A stretch of DNA of 64,000 nucleotides from Sphingopyxis sp. USTB-05 (GCF_023822045.1 NZ_CP084712.1:2480001-2544000), one strand, 5' to 3'. Positions 53,326-63,282 are shown, counted from the stretch's first letter. Notes: generated by a model from the sequence alone, not told the origin. A program made the numbers and translations.

Positions 53326-54639
53326 CTATTTCTTCGCCATCAGCTTCATCGTCATCGCCGTCAGCGCCTCGGTCGCCGTCGAAATCACCGCGGGCGCGTC
53401 GGGCGCCCAGAAGGGCGAATGGAGACTGGGCAGCGTTCGCCCGTCCTTTTTCGCCGCATCATATTCGGCCTGCGGCACCCCGCCGACCCAGACGATCAGG
53501 CTCTTGATGCTCTTGTCCTCGCGCCAGAAGCGGCTGAAGTCCTCGCCGCCCATGACCGGCGGCATCTGCACGACGCGGTCGTCGCCAAAGCTCGTTTTCA
53601 GATATGCCGCCATTTCCTCGGTGAATTCCGGGGTATTGAAGGTCGCGGGGGTATATTCGTCCTTTTGCACCGTCACGACGGGCATCTTGTCGTCAGGCAT
53701 TCCTGCGGCGATCGCCTCGCCCTTCGCGATGCGCGCGATGCCGTCGAGCAGATGATCGCGCACTTCGTCGCTATAGCTGCGCACGGTAAGCTGCAGCTTC
53801 GCTTCATCCGAAATGATATTGTGCTTCGCCCCGGCATGGAAGCTGCCGACGGTCACCACCGCGCTGTCGAGCGGGCTGATCTCGCGCGAGACAAGCGTCT
53901 GGAGCGCCCCGACGATCCGGCTCGCGAGCACGATCGGATCCTTGGTCGTCTGCGGATAGGCGCCGTGGCCGCCGACACCCTTCACACTGATGTCGACGCT
54001 GTCGACATTGGCGAGCGCATAGCCCGGCGTATAGCCGATCTTCCCTGCCGGAAACTGCGCCGCATCATGAAAGGCGAGCGCATATTGCGGCTTGGGAAAG
54101 CGCGTGTAGAGGCCGTCGGCGAGCATCATCCGTGCGCCAGCCCCGCGTTCCTCGGCCGGCTGGCCGATCATCACCAACGTGCCCGACCACTTCGCCTTGT
54201 TGGCGGCCATCAGCCGTGCGACGCCGATCCATGCCGTCATATGCGTGTCATGGCCGCATGCATGCATCACGCCGGTTTCGACGCCTTCCTTGGTGGTCAC
54301 GCGTATTTTCGATGCTCCGGGAAGCCCTGTCTGTTCGGTTACCGGCAGCCCGTCCATGTCGGCACGCACCATGACGACCGGTCCGGGCCCGTTCTCCATC
54401 ACCGCAACGACGCCGGTGCCCCCGACCTTTTCGGTCACTTTGAACCCCAGCTTGCGCGCCTCCGCCGCAAGAATGCCGGCCGAGCGAACTTCCATGAAAC
54501 TGAGTTCGGGATTGGCGTGCAGATCCTTGTAGATCGCCATCAGCGACGGCATCTGCTTTTCAACCTCGCCGCCCAGCGTTTGCGCTGCTGCGGGCGCAGC
54601 CAGAGCCAGCGCCGCAGCGCTCATCCACAAAATTCGCAT
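53326..54639 (-). CDS. Exported M20-family amidohydrolase/peptidase
   Basis: This 437-residue zinc peptidase has a signal peptide (ILWMSAAALALAAPAAAQ). Metal ligands are visible in MHACGHDTHMTAW, the catalytic Glu pair in GQPAEERGAGA, and a distal His in GGEDFSRF and SLHSPFWAPD. The dimerisation domain lies in the middle (VKGVGGHGAYPQTTKDPI). It fits the N-acyl-amino-acid or aminoacylase-type M20D subfamily. The exact substrate is unknown; AHL-acylase or peptide-deacylase roles are only possibilities. Confidence 0.88.
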   Translation of the reverse strand: MRILWMSAAALALAAPAAAQTLGGEVEKQMPSLMAIYKDLHANPELSFMEVRSAGILAAEARKLGFKVTEKVGGTGVVAVMENGPGPVVMVRADMDGLPVTEQTGLPGASKIRVTTKEGVETGVMHACGHDTHMTAWIGVARLMAANKAKWSGTLVMIGQPAEERGAGARMMLADGLYTRFPKPQYALAFHDAAQFPAGKIGYTPGYALANVDSVDISVKGVGGHGAYPQTTKDPIVLASRIVGALQTLVSREISPLDSAVVTVGSFHAGAKHNIISDEAKLQLTVRSYSDEVRDHLLDGIARIAKGEAIAAGMPDDKMPVVTVQKDEYTPATFNTPEFTEEMAAYLKTSFGDDRVVQMPPVMGGEDFSRFWREDKSIKSLIVWVGGVPQAEYDAAKKDGRTLPSLHSPFWAPDAPAVISTATEALTAMTMKLMAKK

Positions 54640-54662
54640 GCTGTTATCCCCTGTTGTTCTCT

Positions 54663-55307
54663 TCAGCTCGCCGGGACCAGTTCGATCACGTCGAGCAAGG
54701 ATTCATAAGCCGGTGCGGGCAGCACCAACCGCCAGCGATTGTCGCCGATGCGTTCGACCAGCCCCGCCATGTCACGCATCCGATCGCTGCCGTAATTGAC
54801 CGCCATCTTTTCATCGCCGAGTTCTAGCGTGCCGAGGAAAATCTGGCGCTTCAGATTATCGGGAAAGATCAGGCCGACGGGGCGCTGCGACCCCGAAATC
54901 TTGGTCAGGCTCGACAGTCCCTGTTCAGGCGCGACGCGGCACCGGAACCAGCCATAAGCGACATAGGACAGGCTGCTGCGCCCCTGCGCGCCGATCTTGA
55001 TCGTCCGGCACCGGTAATCGCCAGCGGGCAAATGCGGATTGGGAAGCGCCGCCGCCGGTTGCAGGAGCAAGCCCTCGCGATCGATATCGGCGCCAAAGCC
55101 CTTCGCCCGGGCGTCGGCCAGCGCCGCCTGCCAACTGCTGTACCAGCCGCGCACTCGCTCTTTGTCGGCGTCGGTCGCCGTCGCGCGCCAGGTGCCCGTC
55201 GCATCGGTCGGAACGTCGGCCGACGAAGGCGGCACCGGCGGCACGGTACGACAAGCACTCAAGGTGACGCCGAGCGCCACCGCCAAAACCCATATGGTGC
55301 GACCCAT
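54663..55307 (-). CDS. DUF4893 lipoprotein
   Basis: This 214-residue protein has a lipoprotein signal ending in LSAC (VTLSAC, Cys19), so it is lipid-anchored. The body (WYSSWQAALADARAKGFGADIDREGLLLQPAAALPNPHLPAGDYRCRTIKIG, SQRPVGLIFPDNLKRQIFLGTLELGDE) fits DUF4893. Function unknown. It lies 23 bp upstream of the M20 peptidase on the same strand and may be co-transcribed. Confidence 0.78.
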   Translation of the reverse strand: MGRTIWVLAVALGVTLSACRTVPPVPPSSADVPTDATGTWRATATDADKERVRGWYSSWQAALADARAKGFGADIDREGLLLQPAAALPNPHLPAGDYRCRTIKIGAQGRSSLSYVAYGWFRCRVAPEQGLSSLTKISGSQRPVGLIFPDNLKRQIFLGTLELGDEKMAVNYGSDRMRDMAGLVERIGDNRWRLVLPAPAYESLLDVIELVPAS

Positions 55308-55385
55308 GATTCTCCGTCTCTTCCCCGGCCCTATTCTTGGTTAACCTTAGGAGGGCAAAGGGGATTGCTCAAGAGCGCAGCGGTA

Positions 55386-56171
55386 TCAGGCGGCCGTCCA
55401 GCCACCATCGACACTGAGATTGGCACCGGTGATGTTCGCAGCTTCGTCGCGCGTCAGGAAAGATGCGATTGCCGCAACCTGCTCGACGGTAACGAACTGC
55501 TTGGTCGGCTGGCCCGCGAGCAGGACGTCATTGATCACCTGCTCGCGCGTCATGTTCCGCGCCTTCATCGTGTCGGGGATCTGATTTTCGACGAGCGGCG
55601 TCCAGACATAGCCGGGGCTGATGCAGTTCACCGTGATCCCGGCGTCCGCGACTTCGAGCGCGACGGTCTTGGTCAGGCCGGCAAGCCCGTGTTTGGCGGT
55701 AACATAGGCCGATTTGAACGGCGAGGCGACGAGCGAGTGCGCCGATGCGGTCGCGATGATGCGTCCCCATTTCTTCTTGCGCATCACCGGTACCGCGTGG
55801 CGGATCGTGTGGAAAGCGGCGGTCAGGTTGAGCGCGATGATCATGTCCCATTTCTCGACCGGGAAATCCTCGACCGGCGAAACGAACTGCATGCCGGCGT
55901 TGTTGACGAGAATATCGACCCCGCCGAAATCCGTTTCGGCGCGCTTGAACATGTCCTCGATCTGTTCGGGCTTCGTCAGGTCCGCGCCGTCATAGGCGGC
56001 CTTCCCGCCGCTGATCGCTTCCAGTCCCTTGCGTTCGGTTTCGATCGCGTCGGCGTCGCCGAACCCGTTGATGATGATCGACGCGCCTTCGGCGGCAAAC
56101 GCCTTGGCGATGCCAAGTCCGATGCCCGAGGTCGATCCGGTGACGAGGGCGGTCTTTCCTTTGAGGCGCAT
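55386..56171 (-). CDS. 3-hydroxybutyrate dehydrogenase, short-chain dehydrogenase
   Basis: This 261-residue SDR enzyme has the NAD-binding TGSTSGIGLGIA, the NNAG motif, and the catalytic Ser in ASAHSLVASPFKSAYVTAKHG with Tyr-x-x-x-Lys. The sequence agrees closely with D-3-hydroxybutyrate dehydrogenase, which converts the poly-hydroxybutyrate breakdown product to acetoacetate. A patatin-like protein is encoded 54 bp upstream on the same strand, a common pairing in proteobacteria. Confidence 0.88.
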   Translation of the reverse strand: MRLKGKTALVTGSTSGIGLGIAKAFAAEGASIIINGFGDADAIETERKGLEAISGGKAAYDGADLTKPEQIEDMFKRAETDFGGVDILVNNAGMQFVSPVEDFPVEKWDMIIALNLTAAFHTIRHAVPVMRKKKWGRIIATASAHSLVASPFKSAYVTAKHGLAGLTKTVALEVADAGITVNCISPGYVWTPLVENQIPDTMKARNMTREQVINDVLLAGQPTKQFVTVEQVAAIASFLTRDEAANITGANLSVDGGWTAA

Positions 56172-56225
56172 GGGTAATCCTTTCCGTGGGGGAGAATGTA
56201 AAGATGAAGGGCGGGGCCGGCCGCT

Positions 56226-57371
56226 TCAACCATCCTTTGGTCTGAGGCCGCCCGATTGCACCGCAAAACTGTCCGAGCGTCCTTCAGCGATACTCTCGGC
56301 GAGCAGATGGCCGTCCTTCATCGCCGCTTCGACCGCATCGCGGCCGAGCGCCCAGTTGACTTCCATCGTCGAGCGCGAAAATTCGAAGTCGCGCGCGCCC
56401 GTCTGCCAGGCTGGCGGCTGGTGGATCAACTGCACGACGTTCAGCGCCCTGCAATCGACCATCCGGCGAACCGCTTTCACTTCGGCGAGGTCGGCAAAAT
56501 CCTCGGGCAGCTTCGCCAGCATCCGGTCGATGAGCCGATGTTCCTTGCGCCGCCGAACCAGCCCGTCCGAGATCCGGCGCGTGCGGCTCGAATAGCGAAT
56601 ATCCTTCTCGCGCGACCAAGCTTCTTCCAGATCGTGCGGCCGTTCGCCCCGCGCGGGAAAAAGATCGACCTGAAACACCAGCATATCATCGTGCGCCGCC
56701 GCAACGACATGCTCGAGCGGCGTGTTGGAGACGAGCCCGCCGTCCCAATACCATGTGCCGTCGATCTCGACGGGCGGCAGGCCCGGCGGCAATGCTCCCG
56801 ATGCGAGGATGTGGCGTGCGTCGATCGTGTCGCATTCAGTGTCGAAATAGCGGAAATTGCCGGTCTCGACGGCGACCGCGCCGACTGACAGCCGCACCTT
56901 GCCGTGGTTGACCCGGTCCCAATCGACAAGCCGGTCGAGTGTCGCAAGGAGCGGGCTCGTATCGTAAAAGCTGATCGCCTCGGGCGTTTGCCGCGCCGCG
57001 AACGCGGGCGGCGGAAAGCGCGGAATGAAAAAGCCCGGAACACCGAAAGCCATCACCTGCCCCGCCGCCGCCATATGCGTCCATTCGCGCGCCCAGTCAT
57101 TGTCGACCACGGGCAGCGAAGGGAGCGCCGACGACACGCCTTCCCAGAATTCGCGCATCTTGCCGACCGCCTGATCGCGCTCGTTCCCGGCGATGATCGC
57201 CGCATTGACCGCACCGATCGAAATCCCGGCCACCCAGTCGAGCTCGATGCCGAGTTCGATCAGCGCCTCATAAACCCCCGCCTGAAACGCGCCCAGCGCG
57301 CCACCGCCCTGCAGGACGAGTACGACGAGATCGGGGAGCGGTAGGGCGGCGCGGACGGCTCTGCGGGGCAT
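56226..57371 (-). CDS. Patatin-like phospholipase (DUF3734 type)
   Basis: This 381-residue hydrolase has the oxyanion loop LQGGGALGAFQAGVYEAL, the nucleophile Ser in GISIGAVNAAI and the Asp of the dyad in WYWDGGLVSNTPLEHV. The C-terminal part with IRYSSRTRRISDGLVRRRKEHRL is the DUF3734 region. It sits in an apparent two-gene operon with 3-hydroxybutyrate dehydrogenase, so a role in lipid or PHB turnover is likely but unproven. Confidence 0.88.
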   Translation of the reverse strand: MPRRAVRAALPLPDLVVLVLQGGGALGAFQAGVYEALIELGIELDWVAGISIGAVNAAIIAGNERDQAVGKMREFWEGVSSALPSLPVVDNDWAREWTHMAAAGQVMAFGVPGFFIPRFPPPAFAARQTPEAISFYDTSPLLATLDRLVDWDRVNHGKVRLSVGAVAVETGNFRYFDTECDTIDARHILASGALPPGLPPVEIDGTWYWDGGLVSNTPLEHVVAAAHDDMLVFQVDLFPARGERPHDLEEAWSREKDIRYSSRTRRISDGLVRRRKEHRLIDRMLAKLPEDFADLAEVKAVRRMVDCRALNVVQLIHQPPAWQTGARDFEFSRSTMEVNWALGRDAVEAAMKDGHLLAESIAEGRSDSFAVQSGGLRPKDG

Positions 57372-57521
57372 GGACTCAAAAATCCCTGATGGATTACGCG
57401 CGTTTTGTGCACCGCAACACAGCCTATTGCAATGGCTCGATTATATGCGAACCCCCTTCCAATTGCCCGAGGCTGCTGTAACTATCGGGCGAAAGAAACG
57501 CTTTACCGCTGGAGAACTCCC

Positions 57522-58430
57522 ATGCGCCTCGACGACGATTCCGGCCTCGGAGACGATATTCGCGACCTCGGACGCGGCGGCGGCGGGTTTGGCGGCGGCG
57601 GTGGCGGCGGCCTCGGCGGTCTACTCTTTGCGTTCCTTCCGATGCTACTCGGCCGCAAGATGGGCTGCGGGACGATCCTAATTCTCGGCGCGGCCGCCTT
57701 TTTCCTTCTCGGCCCCGGCGCCAACATGCTGAGTAGCGGCGGCGGAACCGCCGATCCGGCGGTCGATAGCCGCGGCGGCCCTGCGGTCGCCTGCGACACG
57801 GATGCCGAACGCTTTGCGTGCAACGCTTTCCGTTCGACGCACAAAGTATGGGGCGAGTTAATCAGCGGCTATCAAAAACCGACACTCAATTTCTTCGAAG
57901 GCAGGAATGAATCAAAGTGCGGCCCTGCCCAGTCGGCGATGGGTCCCTTCTATTGCCCCGCTGACCAAGGCGTTTACCTCGACACCGATTTTTTCCGGGA
58001 GCTTGATCAGAAGTTCGGTGCCGCAGGCGATGCCGCGCAGGCCTATGTGATCGCTCACGAGGTCGGCCACCATATCCAGACGGTCAGCGGCATTTCGGAT
58101 CAAGTCCGCCGTGCGCAGCAGCGCGCCTCGCAGGCCGAGGGCAATGCGCTGCAGGTCCGCATGGAGTTGCAGGCCGATTGCTATGCGGGCGTATGGGCCG
58201 CTCGCGCCAGGAACAGCGCGGGCCAGCCCGTGATGGAAACCGGCGACATGGAAGAGGCGATGCGCGCCGCCAACGCAATCGGCGACGACACGCTGATGCG
58301 CTCGGCCGGGCAGCGCCCCGTTCCCGAAAGCTTCACGCACGGGACGAGTGAACAACGCATGACATGGCTGCGCCGCGGCCTGCAAACGGGGGACCCGCGC
58401 CAGTGCGATACATTCGATACCGCCATCTGA
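57522..58430 (+). CDS. Neutral zinc metallopeptidase, YpfJ family
   Basis: This 302-residue protein has a Gly-rich N-terminus, a membrane segment (TILILGAAAFFLLGPGANML) and a metalloprotease domain with HEVGHHIQT and the downstream ELQADCYAG, the zinc ligands of the family. Start ATG 57522 is preceded by GGAGA. The substrate is unknown. It overlaps the next gene by 28 bp if that gene starts at its GTG. Confidence 0.9.
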   Translation: MRLDDDSGLGDDIRDLGRGGGGFGGGGGGGLGGLLFAFLPMLLGRKMGCGTILILGAAAFFLLGPGANMLSSGGGTADPAVDSRGGPAVACDTDAERFACNAFRSTHKVWGELISGYQKPTLNFFEGRNESKCGPAQSAMGPFYCPADQGVYLDTDFFRELDQKFGAAGDAAQAYVIAHEVGHHIQTVSGISDQVRRAQQRASQAEGNALQVRMELQADCYAGVWAARARNSAGQPVMETGDMEEAMRAANAIGDDTLMRSAGQRPVPESFTHGTSEQRMTWLRRGLQTGDPRQCDTFDTAI

Positions 58431-59689
58431 TCGCGACACTCGCGGCAAGTCTATTGGCGGCATCGCCGGCGTCTGCCGAAACGCTTTATATCAAGGCGGG
58501 ACGGCTGATCGACGGCGTGTCGAACGAGGTCCGGACCGGCCAGTGCATTACGGTCGAGGCCGAACACATCAAGTCGGTCGGACCATGCGGCAAGGCGCCC
58601 GATGGTGCCACCCTGGTCGACTGGTCGGCGTTCAACGTGCTCCCGGGTCTGATCGACCTCCACACCCATCTCGCCGATCTCGGTCAAAGCGCCGACCTCG
58701 CCGCGCCGATAAAGGCTTCGCCCGCCGAAACGGCGCTCGTTGGCGCGCGCAACGCGCGCGTCACGCTCGACGCCGGTTTTACGAGCGTGCGCGATGTCGG
58801 CACCTATCGCGGGCTCACCGATGTGACGCTGCGCAACGCGATCGATCGCGGCGACGTGCCGGGCCCGCGCATGTGGGTCGCGGGCGCCTATCTCACGATT
58901 CCGAAAGGCGGCGGCGAACTCAACGGCGTCGTCCCGAACGAAGAGCTGCCGCCCGACATGCGCCTCGGCGTCGCCGCGACGCCCGAGGAGGCGGCCGCGA
59001 AGACGACGTACCTGCTCGATCATGGCGCTGATTTCATCAAGACGATCGCCACCGGCGCGGTCCTCGCAATGGGCACCGAACCCGGCGCTCCGGAACTGAC
59101 GGTCGAACAGCTCCGTGCGATCGTGAAGGTCGCGCATGCCCGCGGCAAGAAGGTTACGGCGCACGCGCATGGCGCAATCGGCATCCAGAACGCGATCAAC
59201 GCGGGTGTCGACAGCATCGAACATGCAAGCCTTGCCGACGAAGCCACGTTGCAGCTCGCAAAAAAGCACGGCACCTGGCTGGCGATGGATATCTATAACG
59301 GGACCTATATCGACGAGGTCGGCACGAAAGAGGGCTGGCCCGAGGAATATCTTCGCAAGAACCGCGAGACGACCGACGCACAGCGCGCCGCTTTCAAGCG
59401 CGCGGTCGAACTGGGGGTCAATATCGGCTATGCGACCGACGCTGGCGTCTATCCGCACGGGCTTAATGCGCGCCAGTTCCGCAACATGGTCAAATATGGA
59501 ATGACGCCGATGCAGGCTATCCAGTCGGCGACCGGCCGCGCTTCGCAGGAAATGGGACGCGGTGACGTGGGTGCGATCGTTCCTGGACGCTACGCCGATT
59601 TTGTCGCGGTAAAGGCCGACCCGCTTGCCGACATCACCGTCCTCGAAAAAATCGACCATGTGATGAAGGGCGGTACGCTCATCCGCTGA
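58403..59689 (+). CDS. Exported amidohydrolase, Xaa-Pro/imidazolonepropionase-like
   Basis: This 428-residue protein starts at GTG 58403, giving a signal peptide (YRHLIATLAASLLAASPASA); the ATG at 58364 deeper in ypfJ would add 13 residues. Metal ligands are in LPGLIDLHTHL (His-x-His), KVTAHAHG, SIEHASL and IGYATDAGV, with a carboxylated Lys candidate in DFIKTIATG. This set matches the Sgx/Cc2672-type dipeptidases that cleave Xaa-Arg/Lys or Xaa-Pro peptides. It is the third exported amidohydrolase in 24 kb. Confidence 0.85.
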   Translation: MRYIRYRHLIATLAASLLAASPASAETLYIKAGRLIDGVSNEVRTGQCITVEAEHIKSVGPCGKAPDGATLVDWSAFNVLPGLIDLHTHLADLGQSADLAAPIKASPAETALVGARNARVTLDAGFTSVRDVGTYRGLTDVTLRNAIDRGDVPGPRMWVAGAYLTIPKGGGELNGVVPNEELPPDMRLGVAATPEEAAAKTTYLLDHGADFIKTIATGAVLAMGTEPGAPELTVEQLRAIVKVAHARGKKVTAHAHGAIGIQNAINAGVDSIEHASLADEATLQLAKKHGTWLAMDIYNGTYIDEVGTKEGWPEEYLRKNRETTDAQRAAFKRAVELGVNIGYATDAGVYPHGLNARQFRNMVKYGMTPMQAIQSATGRASQEMGRGDVGAIVPGRYADFVAVKADPLADITVLEKIDHVMKGGTLIR

Positions 59690-59718
59690 CCGCTTTAGCG
59701 TCAGCCCACACCCCCGCC

Positions 59719-59794
59719 CGTCATTGCGGGCGTAGCGAAGCAATCCAGTGCGGCTTGTCACGCTCTGGATTGCTTCGCTGCGCTCGCAATGACG
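59719..59794. repeat. Chromosomal inverted repeat, CGTCATTGCG family, copy 3
   Basis: CGTCATTGCGGGCGTAGCGA with the reverse complement TGCTTCGCTGCGCTCGCAAT then GACG. It lies between the convergent amidohydrolase and HPP genes, where it can terminate both. Confidence 0.82.
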
Positions 59795-59802
59795 AAGGTA
59801 TT

Positions 59803-60501
59803 TTAGCGTCCGCCGCGCTCCGCCGCATGTACCTCGGCGCGTTCGAGCAACAGTGCCAGATCCTCTCGGCTGATGTCGAACGTCTCGCCAAGATCGTCGA
59901 GTGCCATGTCGATATCCCCCATCAGCAGCCCCGAAGCCGACGCAGGCGGCAGCGCCCTGCCTTCGACCGGCTTGGCCCGATGCGGATAGCTGTGCCCCGA
60001 AAAACGGTGGAACAGCCATCCGATGCCCACCATCAACGCCGAATTGACCAACACAACGACCAGGAAGTCGGCGACATGCGCCGAAAACAGTGCATATCCG
60101 CCGAGCACCGCGCTCAGCGCCGCCGCGCCGCCCGGCGGATGAAGGCAGCGGAGCAACGACATCGTCAGGATCGCGAGCGAAACCGCGAGCGCAGCAGCCA
60201 TTGCCGGATCGGGAACTATCCAAGCGACGATCGCACCGACAATCGCCGAAACGACATTGCCACCGCCGATCGACCAGGGCTGTGCGAGCGGGCTCGCGGG
60301 CACGGCGAACAGCAGCACCGCCGACGCCCCCATCGGCGCGACGATCCACGGCATCGATGACGGGAACAGCACAGTGCAGGTCAGTCCGACGAAACCGATC
60401 CCGATCAGCGCGCCGATGCTGGCGATTACGCGGTCGCGCAGACTCGCGCCCGCCAGCAGCGGCACGAACAAACGGCCTGTATTCATTATGGCGCGGACCA
60501 T
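59803..60501 (-). CDS. HPP-family membrane protein
   Basis: This protein of about 232 residues has four to five membrane segments (VIASIGALIGIGFVGLTCTVLF, IVAPMGASAVLLFAVP, VVSAIVGAIVAWIVP) and the name-giving LRCLHPPGGAAALSAVLGG. The acidic C-terminus is soluble. Plant and cyanobacterial relatives transport nitrite; the role here is unknown. Three consecutive ATGs follow GGAAGG. The third (60501) has the best spacing and is used. Confidence 0.82.
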   Translation of the reverse strand: MVRAIMNTGRLFVPLLAGASLRDRVIASIGALIGIGFVGLTCTVLFPSSMPWIVAPMGASAVLLFAVPASPLAQPWSIGGGNVVSAIVGAIVAWIVPDPAMAAALAVSLAILTMSLLRCLHPPGGAAALSAVLGGYALFSAHVADFLVVVLVNSALMVGIGWLFHRFSGHSYPHRAKPVEGRALPPASASGLLMGDIDMALDDLGETFDISREDLALLLERAEVHAAERGGR

Positions 60502-60656
60502 CATCATCCTTCCGGCTTCGCGAGCGGCGCGATGCAATCTTTCGAACCGGGCGGCCAGAGAGGTTTATTTGCGCGTCCGCAAGCCAGAATATTGCCGGGC
60601 GTCCGTGCGGCGCGGTTCGTCCTTGAACGCCAGCGTCGTATCGCTAAACCGCGTCC

Positions 60657-62723
60657 ATGCGTAACATGCTCCTCACCAGCGCGATCGCGCTCTCCGCCGC
60701 CCTTTCCTCTCCCGCCATGGCCCGTCCGATGACCGAGGTTGACCTTGCGACGCTGAAACGTGTCGCTGCACCAACCGCATCCCCCGACGGCCGCTGGGTC
60801 GTTTTCCAGATGACCGAGACCGAGAGCGAGACCTACAAGCGCTCGACAGGCCTCTGGCTGGTGGACCGCAATGCAAAGGGCGCAAAGCCGACGCCGATCG
60901 CCGATACGGCGGGCAAGAACGAAACCTCGCCGACTTTCGACAAGGACGGCATCCTCTATTTCCTCTCGAATGCGTCGGGCAAGGATCAGGTGTGGCGCAT
61001 CGATCCAAAGGCTGGCGGCGCCGCGACGCAGGTCACCGATACGAAGGCCGATGTTTCGGGCTTCAAGATTTCGCCCGACGCGACGAAGCTGCTCGCCTGG
61101 GGCGACATCCCCAGGGAATGCACCGATTTCGGCTGCGATGCGAAGGACAAGGGCGCGCTGACCGGTCCCGGCAGCGGCCGGCTCTATAAGGACGGCGCGG
61201 GCTTCGTTCGCCATTGGGACCAGTGGGAGACGCCCGGCACCTATAGCCGCCCCTTCATCTTCAACCTTGCGGACGGCAAGGCGAGCGCCGCGCGCCCGGT
61301 CGACGCAGGCCTGACCGGCGACAGCCCGTCGAAACCCTTCGGCGGCGGCGAGGAACTGGCGTGGGGCGCCGACAGCCGCACCATTTTCTTCACGCTGCGC
61401 AAGGCCGACCGTAACGAGCCCACCTCGACCAACCTCGATATTTATAGCTGGCTCGTCGACAGCCGGATGATGCCGGCCAACCTGACTGAAGACAATCAGG
61501 CGACCGACACCCTTCCCACCCCCTCGCCCGACGGCAAATGGCTTGCCTATGCCGCGATGGCGCGCCCCGGCTATGAGGCCGACCGGCAGGTGCTGATGCT
61601 CCGCAACCTCGAAAGCGGCGAAACGAAGAAGCTCACCGACGCGTGGGACCGCTCGGTCGCCTCGATCGCCTGGGCTCCCGACGGCAAATCGCTTTATGTC
61701 ACCGCGCAGGACACGCTCGAACATCCGGTGTTCCGCGTCGATGTGGCAACGGGCAAGGTGGAGAAGCTGAAGGCGACGACCGAAGCCTTTGAGGGCAACA
61801 TCGGCGACGTCGCGCCGCTTCCCGGCGGCGCACTGCTCTATTCGCGCAACAGCGCGCTGCTACCGACCGACCTGTTCGTTCGCGATGCGAAAGGCAAGGT
61901 CAGCCAGCTCACCAATGTCAACGCGGCGACGCTCGCCCAATTCGATCCGGTCGAACTCGACCGTGTCCAATTTGCGGGCGCAAACGGCGACAAGGTGTGG
62001 GGCATGATCGTGAAGCCCGTCAGCCCCGTGCAAAAGCTGCCCGTCGCCTTCATCGTCCATGGCGGGCCGCAGGGCAGCTTTGGCAACAGCTGGTCGACGC
62101 GCTGGAACCCGCGCGTCTTCGCGCAGCAGGGTTACGGCGTCGTCACCGTCGATTTCCACGGATCGACGGGTTACGGACAGGCCTTCACGGACAGCATCAA
62201 CAAGGATTGGGGCGGCAAGCCGCTCGCGGATCTGAAGCTCGGCCTCGCCGCGGCGGGCAAGCAGGATGCGCAGCTCGACCTCAGCAACGCCTGCGCGCTC
62301 GGTGCTTCCTATGGCGGCTACATGATGAACTGGATCGCGGGCCAGTGGACCGACGGCTTCAAATGCCTTGTCCAGCACGACGGCGTCTTCGACCTGCGCG
62401 CCATGGCGTTCGAGACCGAGGAATTGTGGTTCGACGAATGGGATCATGGCGGACCCTGGTGGGAGCGCACCGACCCCGAAAAGTGGAATCCGGTGAATCA
62501 TGTCACCAAGTGGAAGACCCCGATGCTGGTGATCACCAGCGAAAAAGATTTCCGGATTCCCTACAGCCAGGGCCTCGCCGCCTTTACCGCGCTCCAGCGC
62601 CGCAACATCCCGTCGGAACTGCTCGTCTTTCCCGATGAGAACCATTGGGTGCTGAAGGGTGCGAACAGCGTCCAGTGGCACCAGACGGTGTTCAATTGGC
62701 TCGGTAGTCACCTCAAGAAATAA
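60657..62723 (+). CDS. Exported S9-family prolyl oligopeptidase/acyl-aminoacyl peptidase
   Basis: This 688-residue protein has a signal peptide (MLLTSAIALSAALSSPAMA). A beta-propeller with TASPDGRWVVF and APDGKSLYVT repeats comes next. The hydrolase domain has nucleophile Ser in GASYGGYMMNW, the Asp in TSEKDFRIPYSQG and the His in DENHWVLKG, a complete triad. Peptides are cleaved in the periplasm. It is related to but clearly different from the lasso isopeptidase at 9.4 kb. Confidence 0.92.
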   Translation: MRNMLLTSAIALSAALSSPAMARPMTEVDLATLKRVAAPTASPDGRWVVFQMTETESETYKRSTGLWLVDRNAKGAKPTPIADTAGKNETSPTFDKDGILYFLSNASGKDQVWRIDPKAGGAATQVTDTKADVSGFKISPDATKLLAWGDIPRECTDFGCDAKDKGALTGPGSGRLYKDGAGFVRHWDQWETPGTYSRPFIFNLADGKASAARPVDAGLTGDSPSKPFGGGEELAWGADSRTIFFTLRKADRNEPTSTNLDIYSWLVDSRMMPANLTEDNQATDTLPTPSPDGKWLAYAAMARPGYEADRQVLMLRNLESGETKKLTDAWDRSVASIAWAPDGKSLYVTAQDTLEHPVFRVDVATGKVEKLKATTEAFEGNIGDVAPLPGGALLYSRNSALLPTDLFVRDAKGKVSQLTNVNAATLAQFDPVELDRVQFAGANGDKVWGMIVKPVSPVQKLPVAFIVHGGPQGSFGNSWSTRWNPRVFAQQGYGVVTVDFHGSTGYGQAFTDSINKDWGGKPLADLKLGLAAAGKQDAQLDLSNACALGASYGGYMMNWIAGQWTDGFKCLVQHDGVFDLRAMAFETEELWFDEWDHGGPWWERTDPEKWNPVNHVTKWKTPMLVITSEKDFRIPYSQGLAAFTALQRRNIPSELLVFPDENHWVLKGANSVQWHQTVFNWLGSHLKK

Positions 62724-62741
62724 CGGTGACTTCTCTCTTCT

Positions 62742-62822
62742 CGTCACCCCGGACTTGATCCGGGGTCCCACTTCTTTATTTCGATGTTGAACGCGGGGTG
62801 CCGGATCAAGTCCGGCATGACG
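62742..62822. repeat. Chromosomal inverted repeat, CGTCACCCCGG family
   Basis: CGTCACCCCGGACTTGATCC then GGGGTCCC, with the mirrored arm GGGTGCCGGATCAAGTCCGG then CATGACG. It lies between the convergent S9 peptidase and cupin genes and probably terminates both. Confidence 0.8.
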
Positions 62823-62845
62823 AAGAGATAGCGTTGTTCGAACGA

Positions 62846-63196
62846 TCAGCCCGTTGCCGCTTCGCCGCCCACCTTGCCATAGAATATGCGCCACAGCGCC
62901 AGATCGTCGCTGAAATCGGCGTAATGATGCTCGACCCCGGCCGCGACGAACAGCAGGTCGCCCGCAGCGAACGGCGTGCGCTCGCTGCCATGGATCAGCA
63001 CGCCATCACCGCGAATTACCACGTAAAGCTCGTCCTGTTCATGCGGCGTCTGGCGGTTCGGCGGAACGGGAACCGACAGGCGGACGTCCAGCGTCCCGCG
63101 TTTGAGCGCAAGCACCGATCGTTCGCCCTCAGGCGTCGGTACTTTTGCCGCATAGTCGGCCAAGCGGATGACACCGCTGCGCATCGCATAGTCCAT
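62846..63196 (-). CDS. Small cupin-domain protein
   Basis: This 116-residue single-domain cupin has the two metal-binding motifs in QTPHEQDELYVVIRGDGVLI and AGDLLFVAAGVEHHYADF. Start MDYAMRS at 63196 has AGGAG upstream. Many such proteins are dioxygenases or sugar isomerases, so no reaction is assigned. Confidence 0.82.
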   Translation of the reverse strand: MDYAMRSGVIRLADYAAKVPTPEGERSVLALKRGTLDVRLSVPVPPNRQTPHEQDELYVVIRGDGVLIHGSERTPFAAGDLLFVAAGVEHHYADFSDDLALWRIFYGKVGGEAATG

Positions 63197-63282
63197 GGCC
63201 CTGCTCCTGCAAGTCGGCGCCATCCTAAACTCTGCCGATCCGGCTTGCCAGCCCGCACCCCGGCTGGCAAAGGCGCCCGGCT

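Noticed and set aside
31643..59794. CRISPR array or insertion sequences
   Set aside because: The repeats are isolated inverted pairs between genes, with no regular spacers, transposase or cas genes.
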